Shown: positions 20,113 through 27,616 of the stretch, piece by piece
Numbering within the stretch: the first letter of the stretch is position 1
Layout: each line of letters begins with the position of its first letter
DNA from: Haloarchaeobius sp. FL176
GTDB lineage: Archaea; Halobacteriota; Halobacteria; Halobacteriales; Natrialbaceae
Length of the DNA: 64,000 nucleotides
Assembly: GCF_024609245.1 (NCBI RefSeq)
Contig: NZ_JANJYH010000005.1
Span: forward strand, 186,001-250,000
Direction: 5' to 3'
Notes under the pieces: generated by a model
Told to the model about the DNA's origin: nothing
Database searches by the model: none
Seen by the model: the letters and a program-made list of their open reading frames with translations, nothing else
Position numbers and translations under genes: made by a program

Positions 20113-20481
20113 ATGAGTACCGACGCGGCTGAGACGGACGATGCGCTCGCCGAGCGGGTAGAGCAGTGGCTGGCGCGGGAAATGCCGATCATCCAGATGC
20201 ACGGCGGGACCAGTTCCGTGCGGCGGGCCGACCTCGAGACCGGTGAGGTCGTCGTCGAACTCGGCGGCGGCTGTTCGGGCTGTGGCGTCGCCGACATCAC
20301 CACGGGTAACATCGAGGCGGAGCTGCTGCAGTGGCCCGAGATCGAGGAGGTGACGGTGCGGGTACCCGAGAGCGGCGAGTCACTCGGCGTCGACCAGGCC
20401 GAGTCCATCATGGGCGTCGACCGGACCGAGGGTGGCCGTGGCGACTGGGGCTCCTCGAACCCCGGCAAGGACCACCTCTGA
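20113..20481 (+). CDS. NifU C-terminal-domain iron-sulfur scaffold protein
   Basis: A 122-residue protein with the NifU-like domain: helix LAERVEQWLAREMPIIQMHG, the segment VVVELGGGCSGCGVADITTG with the CxxC pair that holds a transient iron-sulfur cluster, and a predicted second helix. Members deliver assembled clusters to target proteins in the cytoplasm. The tail (GGRGDWGSSNPGKDHL) is a low-complexity extension. It is not in an operon with suf genes in this window. Confidence 0.88.
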   Translation: MSTDAAETDDALAERVEQWLAREMPIIQMHGGTSSVRRADLETGEVVVELGGGCSGCGVADITTGNIEAELLQWPEIEEVTVRVPESGESLGVDQAESIMGVDRTEGGRGDWGSSNPGKDHL

Positions 20482-20627
20482 ACTGCGCAGTCGCTGTCAG
20501 CAGTGGCGAACAGGCGGTGCATCAGCTCCCGCGCGGGGCGCACCGCACGCCCGCCCAGACCGCCGCGCGGCCGAGTCGTGGCTGACGCTGGCTCTGGGTG
20601 CGGCTTCGCTGATAAAGGCTGGTTCGC

Positions 20628-20987
20628 TCAGTCGCGGCCGAGCTTCTCGCGGCTGATCTTCACGCCCGTCGGCGTGACGATGAGCTGGTCGTCTCCCTTC
20701 TGGACGATGTCGCCGTCGACCTCCTGGGCGACCTGTCGCAGTTCGTCGACGATGTGTTCGACCGTCCTGTCCTCCGTGCGCAGGCGTGTGATGTCCGCGA
20801 TGACGAGGTCGCCGTCGTAGACGGCGTCCTTGATATCGATCGCATCGGCCTGCCCGGCGACCTCGGCGATGTGAACCTCCATCGCCGCGTCGCCCGAGAC
20901 CGTATCGAAGTCGTCGAGGTCGAGTTCGAGATAGTCCTCGGTGCTGTGAGAGTTGTTCCCGCCGAGGATCTTGCTCATGAGGCCCAT
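20628..20987 (-). CDS. sepF: Archaeal cell division protein SepF
   Basis: A 119-residue protein starting MGLMSKILGG, which forms the amphipathic membrane-targeting N-terminus, followed by TEDYLELDLDDFD and a SepF core (EVHIAEVAGQADAIDIKDAV, VYDGDLVIADITRL, VDGDIVQKGDDQLIVTPTGV). In haloarchaea SepF anchors FtsZ2/FtsZ1 rings at midcell. A box gcgtttagttc near 21010-21020 (read on the minus strand) is spaced for a leaderless start at 20987. Identification rests on the whole-length match to the haloarchaeal family as I know it. Confidence 0.9.
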   Translation of the reverse strand: MGLMSKILGGNNSHSTEDYLELDLDDFDTVSGDAAMEVHIAEVAGQADAIDIKDAVYDGDLVIADITRLRTEDRTVEHIVDELRQVAQEVDGDIVQKGDDQLIVTPTGVKISREKLGRD

Positions 20988-21164
20988 AAGTGTCTACCTG
21001 CGGTGGCGAGCGTTTAGTTCTTACGTCAGACACGGTCGGCGTCGCCGGAGTTACGGGGGAGAGTGCGAACCGCCCAGTCCTGGCGATAGCGGACATCGTT
21101 TTGGAAACAGCCCACTATAGACAGATATTGCTCTTTATCTAATACTTGTGCCAGGTATAGTTAA

Positions 21165-21173
21165 TTATTTAAT
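21165..21173 (+). promoter_or_regulatory. TATA box of the halolysin-type protease gene
   Basis: The run ttatttaat lies about 28 bp before ATG 21198 within an unusually AT-rich stretch (21120-21175). It supports the ATG at 21198 and a leaderless transcript. Confidence 0.65.
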
Positions 21174-21197
21174 CCATGGTGCACGACATCGGGCCGC

Positions 21198-23006
21198 ATG
21201 GTCAGAGACACCAATGGCGTTTCCCGACGGAAATTATTGAAAGGAGTCGGTGCTGGACTGGCGGCGACGACGATGGCGGGCGAGGTCGTCGCGGGCGAGG
21301 GCGCACAGGACGTAATCGTGGGCGTCTCCGACGACCACGGACTCCAGACCGCCCGGGAGCAGGCGTCGTCGGTCAGACACGAGTTCGACTTCGACGAGGT
21401 CGGGCAGGCCGTCGCGGGACGGTTCCCCAGCGAGGCCCTACAGGGGCTGCAGAACAACCCGCACGTCCGGTACGTCGAGGCCGATAGCGAGTACCACGCG
21501 CTCGCCCAGACGCTCTCGTGGGGAGTCGACCGCGTCGACGCCGACGTGCTACACAGCAACGGTGACACCGGCAGCGGGGCCGACATCGCCATCCTCGACA
21601 CGGGTATCGACAGCGACCACCCCGACCTGGCCGACAACATCCAGGGCGGGAAGTGCTTCACCGACAACTGCTGTGGCGAGGCCGGCGGGGGCGGCGGCCC
21701 GTTCGGCTGTGACACGAACAACAACGACTGCCCCAACGCCTGGGACGACGACAACGACCACGGCACACACTGTGCCGGTATCGCCGACGCCGTCGACAAC
21801 ACCGAGGGTGTCGTCGGTGTCTCCACACAGGCGAACCTCTGGGCGGGCAAGGTGCTCGACGGCTGTGGCTCGGGCTCCCTCTCGGCCATCGCGGCCGGCA
21901 TCGAATGGGCCGCCGACCAGGGCTTCGACGTGGCGTCGATGTCGCTCGGTGCGTCCTCGGGCGATCAGACCCTACAGGACGCGGTGCAGTACGCCGCGAA
22001 CAACGGGCTGCTGATGGTCGCGGCGGCTGGGAACGACGGGCCCTGTTCGGACTGCGTGGGCTACCCCGCGGCGTACTCCGAGGTCGTCGCGGTCTCGTCG
22101 ACGGCCAGCGACGACAGCCTCTCGGACTTCTCCTCGACCGGTCCCGAGGTCGAGCTCGCGGCACCCGGTACCGACATCTACTCCACGGTTCCGAGCGGCT
22201 ACGCGACGTTCTCGGGCACGTCGATGGCGTGTCCGCACGTCTCCGGCACCGCCGCACAGGTGATGGCAACCGGTGCGACCGCCTCCGAGGCCCGCACGAT
22301 TCTCCAGAACAGCGCCGAAGACATCGGCCTCGCCGGGAACGAGCAGGGCTACGGCCTGGTCGACGCCGAGAACGCGGTCGCGGCCGCCGGCGGTGGAGGC
22401 GGTGGCGACGCCGCACCCAGCGTCTCCTGGGTGAACCCCGCGGACGGCAGTACCGTCAGCGACACCGTCGCCATCCAGATCAGCGCCTCGGACGCCGAGG
22501 ACAGCGACGACTCCCTGACGGTGGAGTGGAGCGTCGACGGCGAGACGGCACAGACGGCGTCGTACAACAGCACGTCCGGCTACTACGAGGCCAGCTGGGA
22601 CAGCACCGGCGTCGCGGACGGCGACCACGCCGTGTCGGCGACGGCGACCGACTCCGCCGGCAACACCAGCAGTTCGTCTATCACGGTGACGACGGACAAC
22701 AGCAGCAGCGGGAGCACGGCACCCGCCATCGACCAGTTCGGTATCAGCAACCGAAGCAACGGTGGCTGGGCCCGCTTCGAGGTGAACTGGGCCGTTTCGG
22801 ACGCCGACGGCGACCTGGCCTCGGTCGGCCTCGTCCTCGACCAGAACGGCACCGCCGACTCGGCGAGCGCCAGCGTGAGCGGCGCCAGCGCGTCCGGCTC
22901 GACCCGGCTGCAGGAGAAGAAGGGCTCGGGCAGCTACGACATCACGCTGACCGTGACCGACGCGGCCGGCAACACGACGAGTCAGACGAAGACCGTCACA
23001 GCCTGA
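21198..23006 (+). CDS. Secreted subtilisin-type serine protease (halolysin-like)
   Basis: A 602-residue S8 protease. Order: Tat signal (SRRKLLKGVGAGLAA), an inhibitor I9-type propeptide ending near ADSEYHALAQ, then the catalytic domain with Asp134 (AILDTGIDSDHPDL), His188 (DHGTHCAGIAD) and Ser342 (GTSMACPHVSG), and AAGNDGP for the oxyanion Asn. The C-terminus holds Ig-like beta domains (PSVSWVNPADGSTVSDTVAI, TATDSAGNTSSSSITVTT and a second copy with LTVTDAAGNTTSQTKTVTA). A Cys-rich insert (CFTDNCCGEAG) follows the Asp box and may bind calcium or form disulfides. It would degrade extracellular protein. Confidence 0.95.
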   Translation: MVRDTNGVSRRKLLKGVGAGLAATTMAGEVVAGEGAQDVIVGVSDDHGLQTAREQASSVRHEFDFDEVGQAVAGRFPSEALQGLQNNPHVRYVEADSEYHALAQTLSWGVDRVDADVLHSNGDTGSGADIAILDTGIDSDHPDLADNIQGGKCFTDNCCGEAGGGGGPFGCDTNNNDCPNAWDDDNDHGTHCAGIADAVDNTEGVVGVSTQANLWAGKVLDGCGSGSLSAIAAGIEWAADQGFDVASMSLGASSGDQTLQDAVQYAANNGLLMVAAAGNDGPCSDCVGYPAAYSEVVAVSSTASDDSLSDFSSTGPEVELAAPGTDIYSTVPSGYATFSGTSMACPHVSGTAAQVMATGATASEARTILQNSAEDIGLAGNEQGYGLVDAENAVAAAGGGGGGDAAPSVSWVNPADGSTVSDTVAIQISASDAEDSDDSLTVEWSVDGETAQTASYNSTSGYYEASWDSTGVADGDHAVSATATDSAGNTSSSSITVTTDNSSSGSTAPAIDQFGISNRSNGGWARFEVNWAVSDADGDLASVGLVLDQNGTADSASASVSGASASGSTRLQEKKGSGSYDITLTVTDAAGNTTSQTKTVTA

Positions 23007-23092
23007 CGGCGCTGGACCGACCGCACCGAGAGGACGACCGCATCGACTTCCGGCACACCGGCTTTTTTGCTCGGCTCGCTCCAGTTCCCGGT

Positions 23093-23815
23093 ATGACGTT
23101 CAGCATCTGCGTCCACGAGACGTACACCGACGACGACGGCGAGGAACAGGACCGCTTCGGCGTGGCGGTCACGACCCGGCTCCCCGGCGTCGGGACGCTC
23201 TGCCCGTTCGCCAGCGAGTCCGGTGCGGTGGCCACACAGAGCCTCGTCAACGTCGAACTCGGGCGGAAGGGCATCGAGTACGTGGACGACGGCCTCGCCG
23301 TCGAGGACGCCCTCCAGTCGCTCCTGAACGCCGACGAGGGTGCCGAGAACCGCCAGCTCCACGGCGTCGACGCCGAGGGAACCTTCGTCTTCTCGGGCGA
23401 GGAGTGTAAGGGCTGGTACGGGCACATCGAGGGTGAGGGCTACACCGTCGCGGGCAACCTGCTGACCGGCGAGGCCGTCATCGACGCCGTCGCCGACGAG
23501 TACGAATCGAGCCGCGACGAGGACCGCCCGCTCGCCGAGCGACTCGTCGACGCCCTGGCCGCGGGCCACGAGCAGGGCGGCGACAAGCGCGAGGAGCTAC
23601 GCGTCCAGAGCGCGGCGCTCCTCGTCGAGTCGACCGGGGAGCGGGTCGTCGACCCGTACTACGAGGACCTGCGGGTCGATGCGACGGAGACGCCCATCGC
23701 GGACCTGCGAGAGACGTACGAGTACGCCGTCGAGGGGTACGAGGAGGCGATGGAGCTGTACGAGGACGCCTACGACGAGGACGGACTCGACTCGGTCGAC
23801 GGGGACGAAGACTAG
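23093..23815 (+). CDS. DUF1028 Ntn-hydrolase-like protein
   Basis: A 240-residue DUF1028 protein: MTFSICVHE at the start, FGVAVTTRLPGVGTLCPFA, GAVATQSLVNVELGRKGIEY and YTVAGNLLTGEAVIDAVADE. The fold is that of N-terminal-nucleophile hydrolases, but the family has no settled reaction. An acidic helical tail (DLRETYEYAVEGYEEAMEL) follows. ATG 23093 is preceded by a T-run promoter-like element near 23062. It converges on the PUA gene, and the two stop codons share the tetranucleotide ctag. Confidence 0.87.
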   Translation: MTFSICVHETYTDDDGEEQDRFGVAVTTRLPGVGTLCPFASESGAVATQSLVNVELGRKGIEYVDDGLAVEDALQSLLNADEGAENRQLHGVDAEGTFVFSGEECKGWYGHIEGEGYTVAGNLLTGEAVIDAVADEYESSRDEDRPLAERLVDALAAGHEQGGDKREELRVQSAALLVESTGERVVDPYYEDLRVDATETPIADLRETYEYAVEGYEEAMELYEDAYDEDGLDSVDGDED

Positions 23816-24291
23816 CCCGAGAACTGGAAGAGGTCGTCGCCGACGTGGTGGATGGACTCGACGACCTTGCCGGAGTCGCCGGCCATGTCCTCGCCGTCGA
23901 CCTTCGCGCGGCCGACCGCGAGCACCTTGCCGTGGGTCTCCTCGGCGATGACGACGAGATCGCCCGGCGCGATGTCCGAGGTGGCCTCGACGATGCCGGG
24001 CCGCATCACGTCGGCGCCGTCGGAGACGAAGGAGATGGCACCGGCGTCGACGGTGACGACGCGGCTGGTCGGTTCGGTCGCGTTCGCACCCGCGACGGTG
24101 AGGAACGGTTCGTCGTCGACGTAGAAGACGGCGGGCTCGCCGTCGACGAGGACGACGTCGAACTCGCTGTCCTCGAACTCGACCAGTTCGTACGTGTCGC
24201 CGTCGAGGTCGACGCCGAGTGCGTCGGCCACGGCGCTCTCGACCTCCCTCACGTCGTCGCTACGGAGGTGGTGTCGGGACTTCACCTGCAT
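23812..24291 (-). CDS. PUA-domain RNA-binding protein
   Basis: A 159-residue protein with an N-terminal pre-PUA module (VKSRHHLRSDDVREVESAVA) and a C-terminal PUA domain (VVTVDAGAISFVSDGADVMR, PGDLVVIAEETHGKVLAVGR). The architecture matches the archaeal MCT-1/Tma20-like proteins linked to ribosome recycling and initiation in eukaryotes. ATG 24291 is supported by a minus-strand box over 24316-24324 at leaderless distance; an in-frame ATG nine codons upstream would overlap that box. Confidence 0.87.
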   Translation of the reverse strand: MQVKSRHHLRSDDVREVESAVADALGVDLDGDTYELVEFEDSEFDVVLVDGEPAVFYVDDEPFLTVAGANATEPTSRVVTVDAGAISFVSDGADVMRPGIVEATSDIAPGDLVVIAEETHGKVLAVGRAKVDGEDMAGDSGKVVESIHHVGDDLFQFSG

Positions 24292-24315
24292 ACCCCAACC
24301 CTCCACCGGGAGCCG

Positions 24316-24324
24316 CATAAACCG
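24316..24324 (-). promoter_or_regulatory. TATA box of the PUA-domain gene
   Basis: The plus-strand sequence cataaaccg reads cggtttatg on the minus strand and lies 25-33 bp before ATG 24291. It supports the shorter start. Confidence 0.6.
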
Positions 24325-24391
24325 GTCGTTCTCGGCGAGCGGTCGAGACGGCCTGCTGCACTTAAACAGGGTGAGAAACCCGCGGCAACGT

Positions 24392-24399
24392 CTTTATAG
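24392..24399 (+). promoter_or_regulatory. TATA box of the small zinc-ribbon gene
   Basis: The sequence ctttatag lies about 26 bp before ATG 24421, supporting a leaderless transcript that starts at that codon and not at the in-frame ATG at 24400. Confidence 0.6.
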
Positions 24400-24420
24400 G
24401 TGCCCCCCGTTGCCAAAACC

Positions 24421-24711
24421 ATGTGGGGTGCCCGGCGAGACGGCGACGACGACCCCGTGACGTGCATCGCGTGCGGCGACGAGGTCCCTCGCGACGACGC
24501 CCGCGAGTACGACAAACACGGCAACCGGTGGGAGCGCACGGACAAGGAGTTCGAGTACCTCTGCAAGCCCTGCGACCGGGCGTGCTGTCACCAGCCGCGG
24601 AAGGGGCTGGAGTGCATGCTGATCGACCTCGGCGCCGGCCAGGTGTCCCAGGAGGAGTTCCTCGCCCGGTTCCACGACGCGACCGTCGAGGCGCAAGAGC
24701 AGTCTGACTGA
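24421..24711 (+). CDS. Small haloarchaeal Cys-rich protein
   Basis: A 96-residue acidic protein with two Cys groups: CIACGDEVPRDDAREYDKHG and YLCKPCDRACCHQPRKGLEC. The spacing suggests a zinc ribbon. I recognise it as a conserved small haloarchaeal protein type without known function. It is followed after 63 bp by the RNB exonuclease gene on the same strand, so a link to RNA metabolism is possible but unproven. Confidence 0.75.
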   Translation: MWGARRDGDDDPVTCIACGDEVPRDDAREYDKHGNRWERTDKEFEYLCKPCDRACCHQPRKGLECMLIDLGAGQVSQEEFLARFHDATVEAQEQSD

Positions 24712-24774
24712 GAGACCGGCCCGCGACGCGGACGCCCCGATACGTTTTCCCGTCCCCCCCTCGTAGCCCGGCCC

Positions 24775-26070
24775 ATGACCGACGACGCCAGCGCGCAGGC
24801 CGCCGCGGGCACCGCCGAAGGGCAGGGCCCGGTCGAGATCGACGAGGAGCTCGCGCGCCACCTGGAGAACAAACGCGAGGAGCTGTTCGAGAAGTTCGAG
24901 ATCGCCGACGCGTTCCCGCCGGAGGTACTGGAGGAGGCCGAAGAGCGGACCGAGGGCGTCCAGCAGGAGATAGAGGACGAGCTGGACGAGCGCGAGGACC
25001 TCCGTGACCTGACGACGTGGACGACCGACCCCGTCGACGCACAGGACTTCGACGACGCCATCGCCATCCGCGAGAACGAGGAGACGTACACGCTGTGGGT
25101 CCACATCGCCGACGTCTCCCACTACGTCCACCCGGAGAGCGCGATGTGGAAGGAGGCCGTCGAGCGCGGCAACACCGTCTACCTCCCGGCGTACACCATC
25201 CACATGCTGCCGCCGACGCTCGCCGAGACCGTCTGCTCGCTGGTCCCCGAAGAGGACCGCCTGGCCCACACCGTCGAGATGGAGCTCGACAAGGAGCACC
25301 TGAGCTACGAGTCCATCGACATCTACAAGTCCGTCATCCACTCGAACGAGCGGCTCACCTACACGCAGACCGAGGACCGCCTCGACGAGCCGGACGCCGA
25401 CCTGCACGACGAGATCTCACTGGTGTTCGACGTGGCCGACCGGATGCACGAGCAGCGCAAGGAGGACGGCTCCCTCGTGCTCAACCCGCGTCGGGACCGC
25501 GCCCACACCATCATCGAGGAGTGCATGCTGAAGGCGAACAAGGCCGTCACGCACGAGCTGATGTGGAACCGCGGCGTCGAGGCGATGTACCGCGTCCACC
25601 CGCAGCCGACCCCCGACGAGTGGGACAAGGCCCTCGTCGAGATCCAGGACCTGGACGGCGTGAGCATCCCGGGCGACTCCTGGGACGACCCCCGGATGGC
25701 AGTCAACGCGACGCTCGAACAGGCACCCGGCCGCCAGCTCGGGAAGATCCAGTGGGCCGTGATGAAGGTCATGCCCCGGGCGAAGTACATGAGCGACCCC
25801 TTCGGCGGCCACCACGCGCTCAACTTCGACATCTACGGCCACTTCACGAGCCCCATCCGCCGGCTCTCCGACCTCATCAACCACTGGATCGTCTACACGA
25901 ACGACGTTCCCGAGGACCTCGCCGCGCTCTGTTCGCGCGCCTCCGACAAGCAGAAGGCCGCCGAACAGTGCGAGCGCGAGTACAAGGGATTCCTCCAGGA
26001 GGTCGGCCTCGACCCCGACGCGGTCAACAACCGCGGTATCGAGGTCGTCGACGACCCCGACGAGGAGTGA
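24775..26070 (+). CDS. RNB-domain exoribonuclease (RNase R/II family)
   Basis: A 431-residue 3'-5' exoribonuclease. The catalytic block WTTDPVDAQDFDDAIAIREN carries the Asp cluster that binds magnesium; YTLWVHIADVSHYV, GNTVYLPAYTIHMLPPTLAE and HYGHFTSPIRRLSDL-type sequence (here FDIYGHFTSPIRRLSDLINH) are also standard. Unlike bacterial RNase R (about 800 residues) there are no cold-shock or S1 domains on either side, only a helical N-terminus of about 75 residues. A box near 24741-24748 supports a leaderless ATG 24775. It probably degrades RNA in the cytoplasm. Confidence 0.92.
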   Translation: MTDDASAQAAAGTAEGQGPVEIDEELARHLENKREELFEKFEIADAFPPEVLEEAEERTEGVQQEIEDELDEREDLRDLTTWTTDPVDAQDFDDAIAIRENEETYTLWVHIADVSHYVHPESAMWKEAVERGNTVYLPAYTIHMLPPTLAETVCSLVPEEDRLAHTVEMELDKEHLSYESIDIYKSVIHSNERLTYTQTEDRLDEPDADLHDEISLVFDVADRMHEQRKEDGSLVLNPRRDRAHTIIEECMLKANKAVTHELMWNRGVEAMYRVHPQPTPDEWDKALVEIQDLDGVSIPGDSWDDPRMAVNATLEQAPGRQLGKIQWAVMKVMPRAKYMSDPFGGHHALNFDIYGHFTSPIRRLSDLINHWIVYTNDVPEDLAALCSRASDKQKAAEQCEREYKGFLQEVGLDPDAVNNRGIEVVDDPDEE

Positions 26071-26149
26071 CGAACACGTCGACACCCACGTGACCACCCC
26101 CGACACGACCGGCGGTATCTCTATCCTCGATGCGGTCGTACCGGCAACT

Positions 26150-26323
26150 ATGTACCGTATCGTACTCCCGGAAGGTGTCATCGAGTGCGACGACTACGAA
26201 CACGTCGAGCACGGCGTCGAGTGCTACGTGGACGGCTCGTTCGCCGCGTTCGTCCCCTACGAGAACTGCTACGCGCTCGTCGACGAGGAGGTCGTCGACG
26301 GCGACGAGCGCTCGATCTGGTAG
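26150..26323 (+). CDS. Small acidic haloarchaeal protein
   Basis: A 57-residue protein (MYRIVLPEGVIECDDYEHVE at the start, then YVDGSFAAFVPYENCYALVD). It is predicted to be all-beta, has two Cys and no helix or signal. ATG 26150 is favoured over an in-frame start 20 codons earlier because a promoter-like tctctatcc sits about 27 bp before it. Conserved small proteins of this size are common in haloarchaea; I do not know its function. Confidence 0.6.
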   Translation: MYRIVLPEGVIECDDYEHVEHGVECYVDGSFAAFVPYENCYALVDEEVVDGDERSIW

Positions 26324-26360
26324 CCGCGTGGTCGTCGGACGGTTCGGGTAGTCGGACAGC

Positions 26361-26789
26361 TCAGGCCGTCGGCGGACGCCGGGCGGGCACCGTCCGCCGG
26401 ACCGTGGCGTACGCGACGACGGCCGCGAGGAGCACGGACGCCGGCAGTCCGAACACGAGGACGGCGATGCCGAGCTCGCCCACGTCGAAGACGACGGCGG
26501 CGGTCCCGAGCGGAACGACGACCAGACACGTCGCGACCGCGACGACCGCCGCACGGTACGCTGCGACGGCGCCGGCGTCCAGCGTCCCGACACGGCGGCG
26601 CTCACGGTAGCGTAGCGTCGCCACTGTCGCGAGGAGTGCGGTTGCCCCGACGGTGACCGCGACCGGCGCACCGACCAACAGCGACGGCCAGATGTACGGG
26701 TCGATCACCGCGGTGACCGCGATTCCCGTCGCGAGGAAGGCGAGTAGTCCGACGGCGACGCTGACGAGGGTCTTCGAGAGTGTGCTCAT
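26361..26789 (-). CDS. Four-helix integral membrane protein
   Basis: A 142-residue protein with four hydrophobic segments at about residues 8-30, 37-60, 75-97 and 104-126, joined by a short basic loop (LRYRERRRVGTLDAG). No motif of a known transporter or enzyme is visible. It ends shortly after the small acidic gene (convergent, 37-bp gap). Unrecognised family. Confidence 0.7.
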   Translation of the reverse strand: MSTLSKTLVSVAVGLLAFLATGIAVTAVIDPYIWPSLLVGAPVAVTVGATALLATVATLRYRERRRVGTLDAGAVAAYRAAVVAVATCLVVVPLGTAAVVFDVGELGIAVLVFGLPASVLLAAVVAYATVRRTVPARRPPTA

Positions 26790-26895
26790 TCCCGTCTAGA
26801 CGGCTGCTCGGGCGATATACCCGTACGCTGCTTCCCGCCCCACGGGAACGGAGCCACCCAAACGGTCATGCTAACTCCTCACGTAGATAGCCGAC

Positions 26896-27129
26896 ATGGG
26901 CGCGTTCTCCTCGCTGCTCGCCCGAACGCCGAACCAGCTCCGCTCGCGTGCCATCGTCAAGACGCTGCTGTACCGGGTGCTGATGGTCGTCATCACCATC
27001 GTGGTCGCCTTCGCAGTGACCGACGACGTGCTGGCCTCGGTGAACATCGGGCTGGTGACCAACATCGTCAAGACAGGGACGTACTACGGCTACGAACGCC
27101 TCTGGGACCGCATCGCCTGGGGCGTCTGA
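26896..27129 (+). CDS. DUF2061 membrane protein
   Basis: A 77-residue protein with the DUF2061 pattern: RSRAIVKTLLYRVLMVVITI followed by a short link, then NIGLVTNIVKTGTYYGYERL and WDRIAWG. Two transmembrane helices. DUF2061 is widespread in bacteria and archaea with no defined role; some members are fused to or adjacent to sulfate-assimilation genes. Start ATG 26896 begins directly before the conserved region. Confidence 0.85.
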   Translation: MGAFSSLLARTPNQLRSRAIVKTLLYRVLMVVITIVVAFAVTDDVLASVNIGLVTNIVKTGTYYGYERLWDRIAWGV

Positions 27130-27616
27130 ACGTGAGCAGCACCGCTCGCTGGGGATGCGGGTGTCCCGTAGAACGTCTCACTATGAACCCTTATCACGAG
27201 AAGTACTTAAACGACCCCTGCTGGCCGGGCCGGTTCCACGACTGACGTGGAGTCGGCGTCGTTCCGACGGACCGGAACGGTTGCGGAGTTCCACGGGCAC
27301 TTCGGATACACCCACCTCCGCTGGGATGGGTAACATCCATCGTCCGCCGGCACCGCCACTCGCACTGATTCCGCCCCCGATTCCACTCGTGGGACCGCCG
27401 AAACTACCGATTATCGCATTACTGCGTCGGGTGTCGACCACCGTCTCAGGGTAGTGCTGCGGCCCGGGACGCGTTCCTATTGGCGGATTTGAAAGTCACG
27501 TTCGTTTCAATTTCGCCGTTGGACGGTGACGTGTCGCCGTATAACTACGGGGGTACTGGTGTTCGTTTCACTCAACCGAACTGTCCCACACGTCGGGAGT
27601 TCGGAGGTAACTACCA
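27130..27616. other. Long intergenic region before the SipW-type gene
   Basis: I find no convincing gene in this 487-bp stretch. It contains a hairpin tccacg-actga-cgtgga at 27235-27251, which may end the DUF2061 transcript, and a 10-bp direct repeat gttcgtttca at 27500-27509 and 27561-27570. A TATA-like cgtataact is at 27538-27546, and a Shine-Dalgarno sequence ggaggt at 27603-27608 lies eight bases before ATG 27617. The next gene therefore probably has a leader of about 48 nt, unlike most genes here. Confidence 0.5.

Noticed and set aside
18352-20202. 616-codon open frame on the minus strand
   Set aside because: Antisense to the LVIVD-repeat protein, which has a Tat signal and a PGF-CTERM end. 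No domain is visible in the antisense frame.
27183-27245. 20-codon open frame starting MNPYHEKYLND
   Set aside because: Too short to judge and without a placed promoter or ribosome binding site; the hairpin at 27235-27251 overlaps its end.
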